A stretch of 64,000 bases of DNA from Opitutus sp. (GTDB lineage: Bacteria > Verrucomicrobiota > Verrucomicrobiae > Opitutales > Opitutaceae), in assembly GCA_009695065.1 (NCBI GenBank), contig SIBR01000005.1:1-64000 (forward strand), read 5' to 3'. Under the pieces are notes generated by a model that was given only the letters and a program-made list of their open reading frames with translations, was not told the DNA's origin and ran no database searches. The position numbers and the translations under genes were made by a program. Of the stretch, positions 9,692-18,524 are shown piece after piece. Positions within the stretch are counted from its first letter, which is position 1. Each line of letters starts with the position of its first letter.

Positions 9692-10975
9692 ATGCCGCAA
9701 TTTGCCTACAAGGCCCTGCAACCCGACGGCCTGCTCACCGAGGGATTCCTTGAGGCGAGTAACCGCCAGGAAGCCATGCGTCAGGTCGAGGGGCGCGGGC
9801 TGAAACCGATCAAGCTCGCCGAGTCCGCCACCGGGCCGAAAAAAGCGCCGGCCTCGCGTGCGGCGGACCGGAACGGCGGCGATGCGGAATCGCCGGCGGC
9901 CACCGGCGGACCGGCGTTGTCCTTTGGCGGCAAGGGCAAGATCACGCCGCGCATGCTGGAGAATTTCACGCGGCTCCTGTCGAGCCTGCTGGCGGCGGGG
10001 GTGCCCTTCAGCCGGGCGCTCGTGATCCTCCACCGCGAGGCGGCCGAGCCGGTGGCGAAGGCGAAGTGGAAGGAAATTCACGACCTCGTGATCGACGGCA
10101 TGTCGCTCTCCAAGGCGATGGAGCGTTCCCCGGAGACCTTCCCGCGCGTTTACGTGGCGATGGTGGAGGCGGGCGAGGCCGGTGGTTTCCTTGATCTGGC
10201 GCTCGCGCAGATCGCGGATTTCCAGGCGCGCGAAAAGGAGCTCAAGTCGAAGGTGACGACGGCGCTGATGTACCCGATCATCCTGCTGGTCCTCGCGCTC
10301 GGCGTGCTGATCTTTCTGCTGGTTTTTTTCATCCCGCGCTTCCAGCTCGTCTTTCAGGGCTTCAATGCGGAGTTGCCGTTGATCACGCAGATCATCGTCA
10401 AGACCAGCGAGATCGTGCGCAGCTATGGGTTGTTCCTTGGCGCGGGCGCGGTGGTGGGATTCCTGTCGGTGCGCACCTGGCTGAATTCGCCGAAAGGCCG
10501 GCGGGCTTGGGAGGGGATACTTTTGAAACTGCCGCTGGTGGGCCCACTGGTGGCGCAGTTCGCAATGGCCCGCTTCTGCCGCATGCTGGGCACGCTGTTG
10601 CAGGCCGGCGTGCCCTTGATCAACGCGCTCAATGTCGCGCGGCGGTCCATCGGCAACCAGGTGCTGATCGATGCGGTGTCGGAGTCGATCGACCGGGTCA
10701 AGGAGGGCAAGCCCCTCGGCAGAAGTCTCGCGCAAAACCGCGCGCTGTTCCCCGGCGCGATCGTCGAGATGATCTCGGTGGCGGAGGAGAGCGGCAAACT
10801 CGACGGCGAGTTGCTGCGCATCGCGACCGTCACCGAGGGCGACCTCGACCGTCAGCTCAAGTCGGTCGTCGCGCTCGCCGAGCCGGTGATGCTCTTCGTC
10901 ATCGCCGCTTTCATCGGCACGATCTTTATCGGCATGGTCATACCGATTTTCACCCTGCAAGACCACATCAAGTGA
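9692..10975 (+). CDS. gspF: Type II secretion inner-membrane platform protein GspF
   Basis: Polytopic platform protein linking the ATPase to pseudopilin assembly. It starts 'MPQFAYKALQPDG', typical of GspF/PilC, and has two repeated cytoplasmic GspF domains (about residues 90-215 and 290-410). Membrane helices are visible around 'IILLVLALGVLIFLLVFF', 'YGLFLGAGAVVGFL' and the C-terminal 'VMLFVIAAFIGTIFIGMVI'. An Ala/Gly/Pro-rich linker at about residues 45-80 separates the N-terminal region from the first domain. It lies 13 bases after gspE. Confidence 0.94.
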   Translation: MPQFAYKALQPDGLLTEGFLEASNRQEAMRQVEGRGLKPIKLAESATGPKKAPASRAADRNGGDAESPAATGGPALSFGGKGKITPRMLENFTRLLSSLLAAGVPFSRALVILHREAAEPVAKAKWKEIHDLVIDGMSLSKAMERSPETFPRVYVAMVEAGEAGGFLDLALAQIADFQAREKELKSKVTTALMYPIILLVLALGVLIFLLVFFIPRFQLVFQGFNAELPLITQIIVKTSEIVRSYGLFLGAGAVVGFLSVRTWLNSPKGRRAWEGILLKLPLVGPLVAQFAMARFCRMLGTLLQAGVPLINALNVARRSIGNQVLIDAVSESIDRVKEGKPLGRSLAQNRALFPGAIVEMISVAEESGKLDGELLRIATVTEGDLDRQLKSVVALAEPVMLFVIAAFIGTIFIGMVIPIFTLQDHIK

Positions 10976-10991
10976 CGTTGCCCTTTTCTCT

Positions 10992-11474
10992 ATGATCCTG
11001 AAGAATCCGAAAAAACATCCGCGTTGGGCGGTTCGCTGCGGCCGTGCCCGCCGTCGCCTTGGTGAAGGCGGGTTTACCCTCGTCGAACTGCTGTTGGTGC
11101 TCGTGATCCTGGGCATTCTCGCCGCCCTGGTGCTTCCGAAGTTCACCGGCCGCACCGAGCAGGCCCGCGTCACGGCGGCCATCACGCAGATCTCGACCTT
11201 CGGTACGGCGCTCGATGCGTTCGAAGTCGATACCGGCAGCTACCCGCGTGGTCAGGACGGCCTGCAGCAGTTGTTGGTGATGCCGGCCGATGTCACGGGC
11301 TGGCGCGGGCCTTATCTGAAGAGCGATATCCCGCTGGATCCGTGGGGTCATCCTTACGTTTACGAATATCCCGGCCGGATGAACGCCAACGGCTACGACA
11401 TCGTGTCGATGGGACCCGACGGCCAGCCCGGCACGGCCGACGACGTGGTCAATGCGAGCATCTCGGCAAAGTAG
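10992..11474 (+). CDS. gspG: Major pseudopilin GspG
   Basis: The prepilin leader ends in Gly-Phe ('EGGFTLVELLLVLVILG') with Glu at +5 of the mature protein, the hallmark of class III prepilins cut by GspO/PilD. The C-terminal half has the GspG signature: 'DTGSYPRGQDGLQQLL', 'WRGPYL' and 'DPWGHPY', followed by a calcium-loop-like 'SMGPDGQPGTADD'. The basic leader is longer than usual at about 26 residues. No prepilin peptidase gene is in the window, so processing must be encoded elsewhere. The stop is TAG. Confidence 0.95.
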   Translation: MILKNPKKHPRWAVRCGRARRRLGEGGFTLVELLLVLVILGILAALVLPKFTGRTEQARVTAAITQISTFGTALDAFEVDTGSYPRGQDGLQQLLVMPADVTGWRGPYLKSDIPLDPWGHPYVYEYPGRMNANGYDIVSMGPDGQPGTADDVVNASISAK

Positions 11475-12075
11475 TTTTTCGCCGCGCGCCGTGAGCTGCC
11501 TCCGCCGTCGCGCCGACGGCGCCGGAGGAGGCGTACGCCGTCTTCCGGGCATGGGCGCGTTCACGTTGATCGAACTGATCTTCGTGCTCGCGCTGCTGGC
11601 CATCTGCGCCGTGTTCGTAACGGCGAACATGGGGTCTTTTTTTCGCGGCCGTTCGCTCAACCTCGAGGCGCGCCGGATGCTTTCGCTCACCCACTATGCG
11701 CAAACCCGCGCGGTTTCCGAGGGCGTCCCCGTCCTCCTTTGGGTCAATCCGTCGGATTCGACTTACGGGCTCACGGCGCAATTCACCGTTGACGGCCTCG
11801 ACGGCGATACCCGAGCCGTGCGATACACGACCGAGTCCGGCCTCGCGTTGGAAGTTCTGCAGGGTGCGGTCGCAACCGTTTCCGAGCAGGATGACGAGAA
11901 GCTCGGACTGGCCAGCGAAGGGCTGGCGTTCATCCGCTTCACCCCGGACGGCTTCTTCGACGATTCGAGTGTCAGGAAGATCATCATTCACCAGGGCACG
12001 GAAGCGGGCCTGGAACTGGTCCCGACCGCGAACCGCCTGGCTTACGAGATTCGCCCCGCCTCCCATGTCGACTGA
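11452..12075 (+). CDS. gspH: Minor pseudopilin GspH
   Basis: The class III prepilin motif is 'GMGAFTLIELIFVLALLAI', with Phe at +1 and Glu at +5, followed by a GspH-like globular domain. The ATG at 11452 overlaps gspG by 23 bases; a GTG at 11491, 16 bases after the gspG stop, is an equally plausible start and would give a shorter leader. The C-terminus overlaps gspI by 11 bases. GspH is a tip or minor pseudopilin, assigned here by gene order G-H-I-J-K and length (207 or 194 residues). Confidence 0.85.
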   Translation: MRASRQSSFSPRAVSCLRRRADGAGGGVRRLPGMGAFTLIELIFVLALLAICAVFVTANMGSFFRGRSLNLEARRMLSLTHYAQTRAVSEGVPVLLWVNPSDSTYGLTAQFTVDGLDGDTRAVRYTTESGLALEVLQGAVATVSEQDDEKLGLASEGLAFIRFTPDGFFDDSSVRKIIIHQGTEAGLELVPTANRLAYEIRPASHVD

Positions 12076-12499
12076 CCTCCGGCGCCCCACGCGCACCCGC
12101 GGTTTCACTCTGGCCGAAGTGCTGGCGGCGTTGCTGTTGATGGCCATCCTGATTCCGGTCACGATGGAGGCCGTGAGCGTGGCCAGCCGGGCAGGCACGC
12201 TGGGGCAGCGCAAGGCTGCGGCCATGCGCATCGCCGAACGTGTACTCGATGAACAAATTGTGAGCGGCTTGCTGGGCACCACCGCCACGCCCTACGGCAC
12301 CATTGTCGAGGGCGACAACGCCTATCCCTGGACCATCAAGTTGGATCCGTGGACGGATGATCCCGCAACCGGCATGAATGTCGTGACGGTGCGGATGGAG
12401 TTCGACGTGCAGGGCCGCACCTTCGATGTGGCCGCCAGCACATTGTACGATCCCGCGGCGGCCACGCCGCCGTCCGCAACGACCGGCACGACACCGTGA
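12065..12499 (+). CDS. gspI: Minor pseudopilin GspI
   Basis: The protein has 144 residues. The short leader ends 'TRGFTLAEVLAALLLMAIL', with Phe +1 and Glu +5, followed by 'RKAAAMRIAERVLDEQI', which resembles the conserved 'A..lA...l..' helix of GspI. The ATG at 12065 lies inside the end of gspH, indicating translational coupling. The C-terminus is Ala/Thr/Pro-rich. With GspJ and GspK it would form the pseudopilus tip complex. Confidence 0.87.
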   Translation: MSTDLRRPTRTRGFTLAEVLAALLLMAILIPVTMEAVSVASRAGTLGQRKAAAMRIAERVLDEQIVSGLLGTTATPYGTIVEGDNAYPWTIKLDPWTDDPATGMNVVTVRMEFDVQGRTFDVAASTLYDPAAATPPSATTGTTP

Positions 12500-13257
12500 A
12501 ACCCTACGCTCTCCATCCTCGCCGGGCTGGTTTCCCCGGACGTGCCCGCGGGCCCCGGGCCGGCTTTACGCTGCTTGAACTGCTCCTCGCGACCGCGATC
12601 GGCGCGATCGTGCTGCTCGTGATCAACGCAACTTTTTTTGGAGCGCTGCGCCTGCACAACGCCACCCACGAAAAGATCGACGACGACCTCGTCGTGCAAC
12701 GGACCCTCGGCATTGTGCGCCGGGACCTGGCCGGGATCATGATCCCGGCCAATCTGCAGGCGACGACCAACACGTTTGCCGGCCAGCTCGTGAGCGACAG
12801 CCTCACGACCAACGATCTGGACGGAACCAGCGAACGGATCACGCCCGACCTCTACACCAGTTCCGGCCGGATCGACGGTTGGACTCCCTATGGCGAGGTG
12901 CAGATGGTCTCCTATTATTTGTCGCCGGCGGTGGACGGCGCGCCGACGAAAAATCTTGTGCGGGTGCTCACGCGCAACCTGCTCCCCGTGACCGAAGGAA
13001 CGACCGAGGATCAGACGTTACTGACGGGAGTTACCGCCGCCGCGATTTCCTACTTCGATGGCCAGAACTGGGTCGACACCTGGGACACGACAACCTCGAG
13101 CAGCCTCCCGGCCGCGATCAAATTCAGCCTGGTGCTGGCGCCGCGCCAGCCGGCCATGGCTCGCTCCGATCCGGCTCCGATCGAGCTGATCGTGCCGGTG
13201 ATGGTCAAGACCGTCGCCACGGCGCAGCAGACGACGACTGCCGTCGCAGCCCAATGA
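12496..13257 (+). CDS. gspJ: Minor pseudopilin GspJ
   Basis: GTG start with a 4-base GTGA overlap onto the gspI stop. The leader ends 'RAGFTLLELLLATAIGAIV', a clear prepilin motif. The body has the GspJ-type pattern of a long helix followed by 'RRDLAGI', as in 'v.rDL'. At 253 residues it is within the normal range for GspJ. It joins GspI and GspK at the tip of the pseudopilus. The Thr/Ala-rich last 20 residues are probably disordered. Confidence 0.88.
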   Translation: MKPYALHPRRAGFPGRARGPRAGFTLLELLLATAIGAIVLLVINATFFGALRLHNATHEKIDDDLVVQRTLGIVRRDLAGIMIPANLQATTNTFAGQLVSDSLTTNDLDGTSERITPDLYTSSGRIDGWTPYGEVQMVSYYLSPAVDGAPTKNLVRVLTRNLLPVTEGTTEDQTLLTGVTAAAISYFDGQNWVDTWDTTTSSSLPAAIKFSLVLAPRQPAMARSDPAPIELIVPVMVKTVATAQQTTTAVAAQ

Positions 13258-14702
13258 GGAAGCCCCTTCCCGTTGCCTCCGGTTTCTCCGTCGCACGCCG
13301 AACGCGCGGCGCGTTCGAGCGGGGTGGCGGCCGGCCTTCGTCGCGAGGCTCGGTGTTGATTATTGTCATGTGGACCTGCCTTGGGCTGGTCGCGCTTGCG
13401 CTCTATTTTGCGAATTCGATGAGCGCCGAGCTGCGCGCGGCTGAGAATCGCGTCGCCGAGGTTTCGGCCCGCCAGGCGATCGCAGGCGGCACGCGTTACG
13501 CCGCCTATGTGCTCGCCAAGTATGCGGTGGGCGGGGTGGTGCCGGACATGGAGGACTACCGGTCCGAGGCGGTGGCGGTGGGCGAGGGCGCGAGATTCTG
13601 GTTCATCGGCCGCAACCGCGACGAGCTGCCGCAACGGGAGCTCAACCAACCTTACTTTGCCTTGGTCGACGAGGCATCGAAGCTGAATCTCAACACCGTT
13701 ACGTCCACGATCCTCCAGGCGCTGCCGCTACCCAGTCTGACGCCTGAATTCGCCGATGCAATCGTGGCGTGGCGCAGCGCCACGAGCCAGAATGCGGCCG
13801 TCGCCGATAGCTATTACTCGCAACTCACGCCCGCGCGGCACAACAAAGGCGCACGCTATGAAACGGTCGACGAACTGCGCCTCATCAATGGCGCGATGCT
13901 CGACGTGATCCTCGGGGAAGACATCAACCGCAACGGCGCGCTCGAGCTCAACGAGGACGACGGTGAAATCTCCGCACCCCGCGACGACCAGAACGGCCGG
14001 CTCCTCGCCGGCCTTCTCGAACACGTCACCGTTTATAGCAGCGAACCGGCGACCTCTGCGGCCGGCTCCCGGCGCATCAATGTCACGACGCTCAACACGG
14101 CGCAGACGCGGCAGCAACTGCAGACGCGCCTCACCCAGCGGGGCATCACGGCGCAGCGCGTGACACAGATCATGGGCCGCGTGCCCCTTAACCAGAATCC
14201 GATTCAAAATCAGACCGCATTCGCGAGCGTCGCCGACTTCATGGTGACGGCGCAAATGACCGCCGATGAATTTGCGCTGGTGCACACCGAGCTGACCGCG
14301 ACGACGGCGACCAGCGGCATCGCCACGGGACTCGTCAACGTGAATACCGCCGGCGCGGCGGTGCTCGCCTGCATCCCGGGCATCGGCTCCGACAACGCCG
14401 CCACGCTGGTCGCCTACCGTTCGGTCCATCCCGAAGCCCTGACGTCGTTCGCGTGGCTGACGCAGGTTCTGTCCCCGGCCAGTATCCGGCAGGCGGGCCG
14501 CTACATCACCGATCAGTCCTACCAATTTTCGGTCGACATCGCGGCGGTCGGTAACAACGGCCGCGGTTATTGCCGCGAGAAGGTGGTTTTCGATTTGAGC
14601 AGCGGCACGCCCCGTATCGTCTTTCGGCAGGATCTCACCCCGTTCGGCTGGGCCCTGGGGTCGACGGTGCGACGGGCTCTCTCGAACACGAAGGATACAT
14701 GA
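13254..14702 (+). CDS. gspK: Minor pseudopilin GspK
   Basis: The start is set at 13254, where ATGA overlaps the gspJ stop. A basic N-terminus leads to the segment 'RGSVLIIVMWTCLGLVALAL', the GspK-type leader that lacks Glu at +5. A large globular part contains two helix-hairpin-helix-like regions ('KLNLNTVT', and 'LVNVNTAGAAVLACIPGIG'), typical of GspK (T2SSK family). There is also an acidic, calcium-loop-like 'DINRNGALELNEDD'. The length is 482 residues. GspK caps the pseudopilus tip. Confidence 0.88.
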   Translation: MRKPLPVASGFSVARRTRGAFERGGGRPSSRGSVLIIVMWTCLGLVALALYFANSMSAELRAAENRVAEVSARQAIAGGTRYAAYVLAKYAVGGVVPDMEDYRSEAVAVGEGARFWFIGRNRDELPQRELNQPYFALVDEASKLNLNTVTSTILQALPLPSLTPEFADAIVAWRSATSQNAAVADSYYSQLTPARHNKGARYETVDELRLINGAMLDVILGEDINRNGALELNEDDGEISAPRDDQNGRLLAGLLEHVTVYSSEPATSAAGSRRINVTTLNTAQTRQQLQTRLTQRGITAQRVTQIMGRVPLNQNPIQNQTAFASVADFMVTAQMTADEFALVHTELTATTATSGIATGLVNVNTAGAAVLACIPGIGSDNAATLVAYRSVHPEALTSFAWLTQVLSPASIRQAGRYITDQSYQFSVDIAAVGNNGRGYCREKVVFDLSSGTPRIVFRQDLTPFGWALGSTVRRALSNTKDT

Positions 14703-16111
14703 GCATGAAATGGAGAACCAAGAAACGCCTGCAGTCCGTCCTCGGGCTGACCCTGACCGACGGCCAGTTGCGCGCGTTTCATGTCACGCACAGCAAGGGC
14801 CGGATCGAAGTGGTGAAGGCGGCCAGCGCCGCCCTGACCCTCGATCTCCTGCATCCGGAGCCCGAGCTCATCGGGCGCGAGATCAGGAATCACCTGGAGG
14901 CGGCGGGTATTCGCGAACGGCATTGCGTGGTGGGGCTCCCGCCGCGTTGGCTGATGAGTCAGCACACGAACGTGCCGGAGCTGTCGGCTGAGGACACGGC
15001 GAGTTTCCTCCAGATCGAGGCGGAAAAGGGGTTTCCGGTCGATCCCGGCCAGTTGCAGATCGCGCGGTCGTTTCAGCGCTCCGCCGCCGGGGCGAAGTAT
15101 GTGACCCAGCTCGCGGCACGAAATGAGCAGATCGACCAACTCAGTGCGGTATTGCGGGCCGCAGGTTTGAAACCGGTGAGCTATGCGGTCGGTCTCGCGG
15201 TCCTGCCGCAGGCGCCGGCGCCGGCCGGCGTGGGCCGCGTCCTGGTGGCCGTCGAGCCCGCCGGCGTGACGCTGCTGGTGGCGGCGGGGGGCGGCATCGC
15301 GGCGTTCCGTACCTGCGAGGCGGGCATCGATTCCGAGGCGGGCGAGAAGCTGGTCAATGGCGCCGCGATCGCCCGCGAACTGCGCATTACTTTCGAGCAG
15401 GTGCCGGCCGACCTTCGTGCCGAGGTGCGGGAATTGTTCCTGACGGGTGAGACCACGATGGTGCGGCAGCTCACCGAAAGCCTCGGCGACTGGGCGAAGT
15501 CCACGGGTTTGACCGTCAGCCGCGGCGACCTGCCGGAGAAAAATCTCGCGGCCGAGATGGCGGAGACGCTGGCCGCGGGCTGGCTGCAGGGCAGCGCGCC
15601 GGAGCTCGAATTCCTGCCGCCGCATCCGGGCCGGTGGGCGCTGCTCGTGGCGCGTTACAATTCAAAGCGGCTCGCCACCACGGGTTTTGCGCTGGCCGGT
15701 TTGGCGGCGCTGGCGGCCCTGGTCTTTGGCTGGCAGGAATTCCGACGCTGGTCGCTGCGCTCGGAATGGAGCGGGATGCAGGCGCAGGTGACGTCGCTCG
15801 AGGCGGTGCAGGCGCGCATCCGTGAATTTCGACCCTGGTATGACACCTCGTTCCGCAGCCTCAGTGTCCTGAAGCGGGTCACCGAATGCTTCCCCGACAA
15901 CGGGAGCGTCACGGCCAAGAGTTTCGAGGTGCGCGGCAATGGCGTTGTCAACATCAGCGGGACGGCCGGCGACAATGCCTCTTTGTTGCGCGTGCAGGAC
16001 CTGCTGCGCAAGGCGAAGGAAGTCCAGGGCCTCAAGATCGAGCAGATTCGCGGCAAGACCCCGATGCAATTCACCCTGACTTTCCGTTGGACGGCGACGC
16101 CCGGCACATGA
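14699..16111 (+). CDS. gspL: PilM/GspL-like actin-fold inner-membrane protein
   Basis: ATG at 14699 overlaps the gspK stop (ATGA). The first 330 residues resemble the actin-like fold of PilM and cytoplasmic GspL. One membrane helix follows ('LATTGFALAGLAALAALVFG'), then a periplasmic coiled and ferredoxin-like region, as in GspL fused to a PilN-type domain. It would bind GspE in the cytoplasm and GspM in the periplasm. At 470 residues it is somewhat longer than typical GspL. Assignment relies on fold pattern and gene order. Confidence 0.8.
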   Translation: MSMKWRTKKRLQSVLGLTLTDGQLRAFHVTHSKGRIEVVKAASAALTLDLLHPEPELIGREIRNHLEAAGIRERHCVVGLPPRWLMSQHTNVPELSAEDTASFLQIEAEKGFPVDPGQLQIARSFQRSAAGAKYVTQLAARNEQIDQLSAVLRAAGLKPVSYAVGLAVLPQAPAPAGVGRVLVAVEPAGVTLLVAAGGGIAAFRTCEAGIDSEAGEKLVNGAAIARELRITFEQVPADLRAEVRELFLTGETTMVRQLTESLGDWAKSTGLTVSRGDLPEKNLAAEMAETLAAGWLQGSAPELEFLPPHPGRWALLVARYNSKRLATTGFALAGLAALAALVFGWQEFRRWSLRSEWSGMQAQVTSLEAVQARIREFRPWYDTSFRSLSVLKRVTECFPDNGSVTAKSFEVRGNGVVNISGTAGDNASLLRVQDLLRKAKEVQGLKIEQIRGKTPMQFTLTFRWTATPGT

Positions 16112-16659
16112 AACTCAATCTTCCCGAACGACAGCGCTGGCTCATAATCGGCGCCGGCACCATGGTGGCGCTATTGATCCTCGATAGCATCCTCTTCACG
16201 CCGCTCGCGAAGCGATGGCAGGACCATTCCGCCGAGATCCTTAAATTGGGGAAGTCCGTCGGCGACGGCCGCAATCTGCTGGTCCGTGGCGCGCAGCTGG
16301 AACGCACGTGGACGGAAATGCAGGCGAACGCCCTAGCGAGGGATTCGGCGCAGGCCGAGCAGGATGTGATTGCGGCGTTCGACCAGTGGGGCCGCGCGAA
16401 CAATATCGAACTCGGCTCGATCCGGCCGCAGTGGAAACGGGGCGGCACCAATCGCTATTCGCTCCTTGAATGCCGCGTCGATGCCACGGGTTCTTTGCCC
16501 ATGCTCAGCCATTTTATCTATGAACTGGAGCGTTCGCCGCTGGCCCTGCGCGTCGACTCGATCGAGATGACCGCGCGCGATCAGGGCGGGCAGAAACTCA
16601 CCCTCGGCTTGATCGTCAGCGGTCTTCGCCTGACACCCTTGGAGCGCAAACAACCATGA
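16108..16659 (+). CDS. gspM: GspM-like inner-membrane protein
   Basis: The protein has 183 residues, with a single N-terminal membrane helix ('WLIIGAGTMVALLILDSIL') and a periplasmic domain, the layout of GspM/PilO. ATG overlaps the previous stop by 4 bases. The periplasmic part ends with a beta-rich ferredoxin-like section ('LPMLSHFIYELERSPLALRV'), as found in PilO/GspM. Partner of GspL in the inner-membrane platform. Confidence 0.8.
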   Translation: MKLNLPERQRWLIIGAGTMVALLILDSILFTPLAKRWQDHSAEILKLGKSVGDGRNLLVRGAQLERTWTEMQANALARDSAQAEQDVIAAFDQWGRANNIELGSIRPQWKRGGTNRYSLLECRVDATGSLPMLSHFIYELERSPLALRVDSIEMTARDQGGQKLTLGLIVSGLRLTPLERKQP

Positions 16660-17285
16660 ATCCGCGTTTCTCGATCCTTCTGGCGTTGGCGGTTGGCGCC
16701 GGCCTGGCGTTGGCCGCAGACCCCAAGATCGCTCCGCCCGTTGCGGTCCCGGCCAAGGCGACACCGCCGGCTGCCGCGGGGCGGACCGCCTCGGCCGTCG
16801 CGCCCTCGGCCCGTTTCGATGCGTTTCGAATCGTGGCCGACCGCAACATTTTCAACCCGAACCGTGCGGGCCGGCGCGAGGGTGCGGACGAAACGCCCGC
16901 GCGCGTCGATACCATTTCGCTGGTGGGGACGATGGACTATGAGAAGGGGTTGCGGGCTTTTTTTGACGGCTCCGACGCTGCCTTCCGCAAGGCATTGCGC
17001 GTCGGCGAGTCCGTCGATAAATACACGGTCACGCGGATCGCTCCGACTACCGTGGAGCTCGAGCGCGAGGGGGAAGCCCTTTCGATGCGCGTGGGGCAGC
17101 AGCTTCGCCGTCCCCCCGGCGCGGACTGGACCCTGGTGGGCGAAGACGTCGCCCGGCTCGAAGCCGAGGCCCAGGCGGCCAAGGCCGCGCGAATCGATCC
17201 CTCGGCGCCCCCGGTGATCCCGGCGAACGTCGACGCGGTTACCCGAAAATTGATGGAGCGACGCCAAAAAGAATTGAAACAATGA
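16656..17285 (+). CDS. gspC: GspC-like periplasmic protein (HR domain only)
   Basis: The N-terminus looks like a signal peptide ('SILLALAVGAGLALAAD') or short anchor, then a Pro/Ala-rich linker. The homology-region motif is 'FRIVADRNIFNPNR', followed by 'LVGTMDYEKGLRAFF' and 'VGESVDKYTVTRI', typical of the GspC HR domain that contacts the secretin N0 domain. No PDZ or coiled-coil domain is present, so it is shorter than proteobacterial GspC. It overlaps gspM and the next gene by 4 bases each, directly next to the secretin genes. Confidence 0.75.
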   Translation: MNPRFSILLALAVGAGLALAADPKIAPPVAVPAKATPPAAAGRTASAVAPSARFDAFRIVADRNIFNPNRAGRREGADETPARVDTISLVGTMDYEKGLRAFFDGSDAAFRKALRVGESVDKYTVTRIAPTTVELEREGEALSMRVGQQLRRPPGADWTLVGEDVARLEAEAQAAKAARIDPSAPPVIPANVDAVTRKLMERRQKELKQ

Positions 17286-18484
17286 AAACCACGTACTTCA
17301 CCCCGACCGTGTGGCTCGGAATCGCCGTGCTCGCTATGGGCGCCCGGGCCCAGGACGCCGCTCCGGCGGCCCTGAACGCACCGGCCACCGACGCTGCGGC
17401 ACGCACTCCGGCCGGCAGCCTGCGTTTCAATTTCCGCGGGGCGCCGCTCGAAACGGTGCTCAACTACATGAGTGAAGCCGCGGGTTTCGTCATCGTGCTG
17501 GAGACACCGGTGCGCGGCACCGTGGACATGTGGAGCTCGCAGCCCGTGACCAAGGACGAGGCGGTGCAGTTGCTCAACGTCGCGCTCAACAAGAACGGCT
17601 ACTCGGCCCTCGTACAAGGGCGCACGATCGTCATCTCGTCGAAAGACGATGCGAAGAAGAAGAACCTCCCGATTCGGACGGGCAACGATCCCGAGGAGAT
17701 CCCGGCGAATGCCGAGATGGTCATGCAGATCATCCCGCTGCGGCGGATCGATGCGACGCAGGCCTCGCGTGACCTTGCGAGCATGCTCCCCGGCACCGCG
17801 ACGCTGACCGCGAACCAGGACAGCAATTCCCTCGTGGTGACCGATACGAACATCAATCTTAAGCACATTGTCGCGCTGGTCAGCGCGCTCGATACGTCGA
17901 TTGACACGGTTTCGACGATGAAGGTCTTCAAGCTGAAGAACGCCGATCCCTACGAAATGGCGCAACTTTTGACGAACCTCTACACCACTCCGGCCCAGGG
18001 GCTCAACGGGCGGGGTGCCCAGGCGGGGTTCGGCGGCTTTGGCGGAAACGCCGGAGGAAATTTTGGCGGACGCGTAGGCGGGGGTGGGGGCGGTGCGGGC
18101 GGCGGCAACGCGGGTGGCCGGGGTGGCCGCGGGGGCGCGGGAGCGACGGCTCGCTCGGTGCCGGTGATCGCCATTGCCGACCCGCGGACCTTCTCGGTCG
18201 TCGTGACGGCCTCGAAGGAGGCGATGCCCGACATCGCGGAAATGATCGCGCAGCTGGATTCCAGCTCGGCGCGCAAGCAGAAGGTCTTCGTCTACACGAT
18301 GGAGAACGCGAACGTGAAGCAGGTGGAGACGGTCCTGAAGAATCTTTTCCAGAGCAGCACGGGTCGCACGACGACCAACAATCAGCCCGATGCGCTGACC
18401 TCGCGGGCCACCACCAACGCGCAGCAAAATACGACGCAAAATCTTCAACTCAGCACCCAGGCTGCCACCGGTGCCCGCAACTGA
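17282..18484 (+). CDS. gspD: Secretin GspD, N-terminal half (N0-N1-N2 and first half of N3)
   Basis: The signal peptide ends near 'ARAQDA'. The N0 domain runs around 'NFRGAPLETVLNYMSEAAG' to 'ALVQGRTIVIS'. N1 is around 'IIPLRRIDATQASRDLAS' and 'NSLVVTDT'. N2 begins 'KVFKLKNADPYEMAQLL' and carries a long Gly-rich insertion before 'ARSVPVIAIADPRTFSVVV'. The protein then enters N3 ('KVFVYTMENANVKQVETVL') but stops in an Asn/Thr/Gln-rich tail before the second half. The outer-membrane pore domain is missing here and is encoded by the next gene. The stop is a genuine TGA with 40 bases to the next start. Confidence 0.88.
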   Translation: MKTTYFTPTVWLGIAVLAMGARAQDAAPAALNAPATDAAARTPAGSLRFNFRGAPLETVLNYMSEAAGFVIVLETPVRGTVDMWSSQPVTKDEAVQLLNVALNKNGYSALVQGRTIVISSKDDAKKKNLPIRTGNDPEEIPANAEMVMQIIPLRRIDATQASRDLASMLPGTATLTANQDSNSLVVTDTNINLKHIVALVSALDTSIDTVSTMKVFKLKNADPYEMAQLLTNLYTTPAQGLNGRGAQAGFGGFGGNAGGNFGGRVGGGGGGAGGGNAGGRGGRGGAGATARSVPVIAIADPRTFSVVVTASKEAMPDIAEMIAQLDSSSARKQKVFVYTMENANVKQVETVLKNLFQSSTGRTTTNNQPDALTSRATTNAQQNTTQNLQLSTQAATGARN

Positions 18485-18524
18485 CGGGGCCGGCGCCACA
18501 ACCTAGAATCTAGAGAAACTCACC

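Noticed and set aside
9581..11185. Long minus-strand open frame opposite gspF/gspG
   Set aside because: It is Arg/Gln/His-rich, has no recognisable motif and mirrors strong plus-strand genes; a codon-bias shadow.
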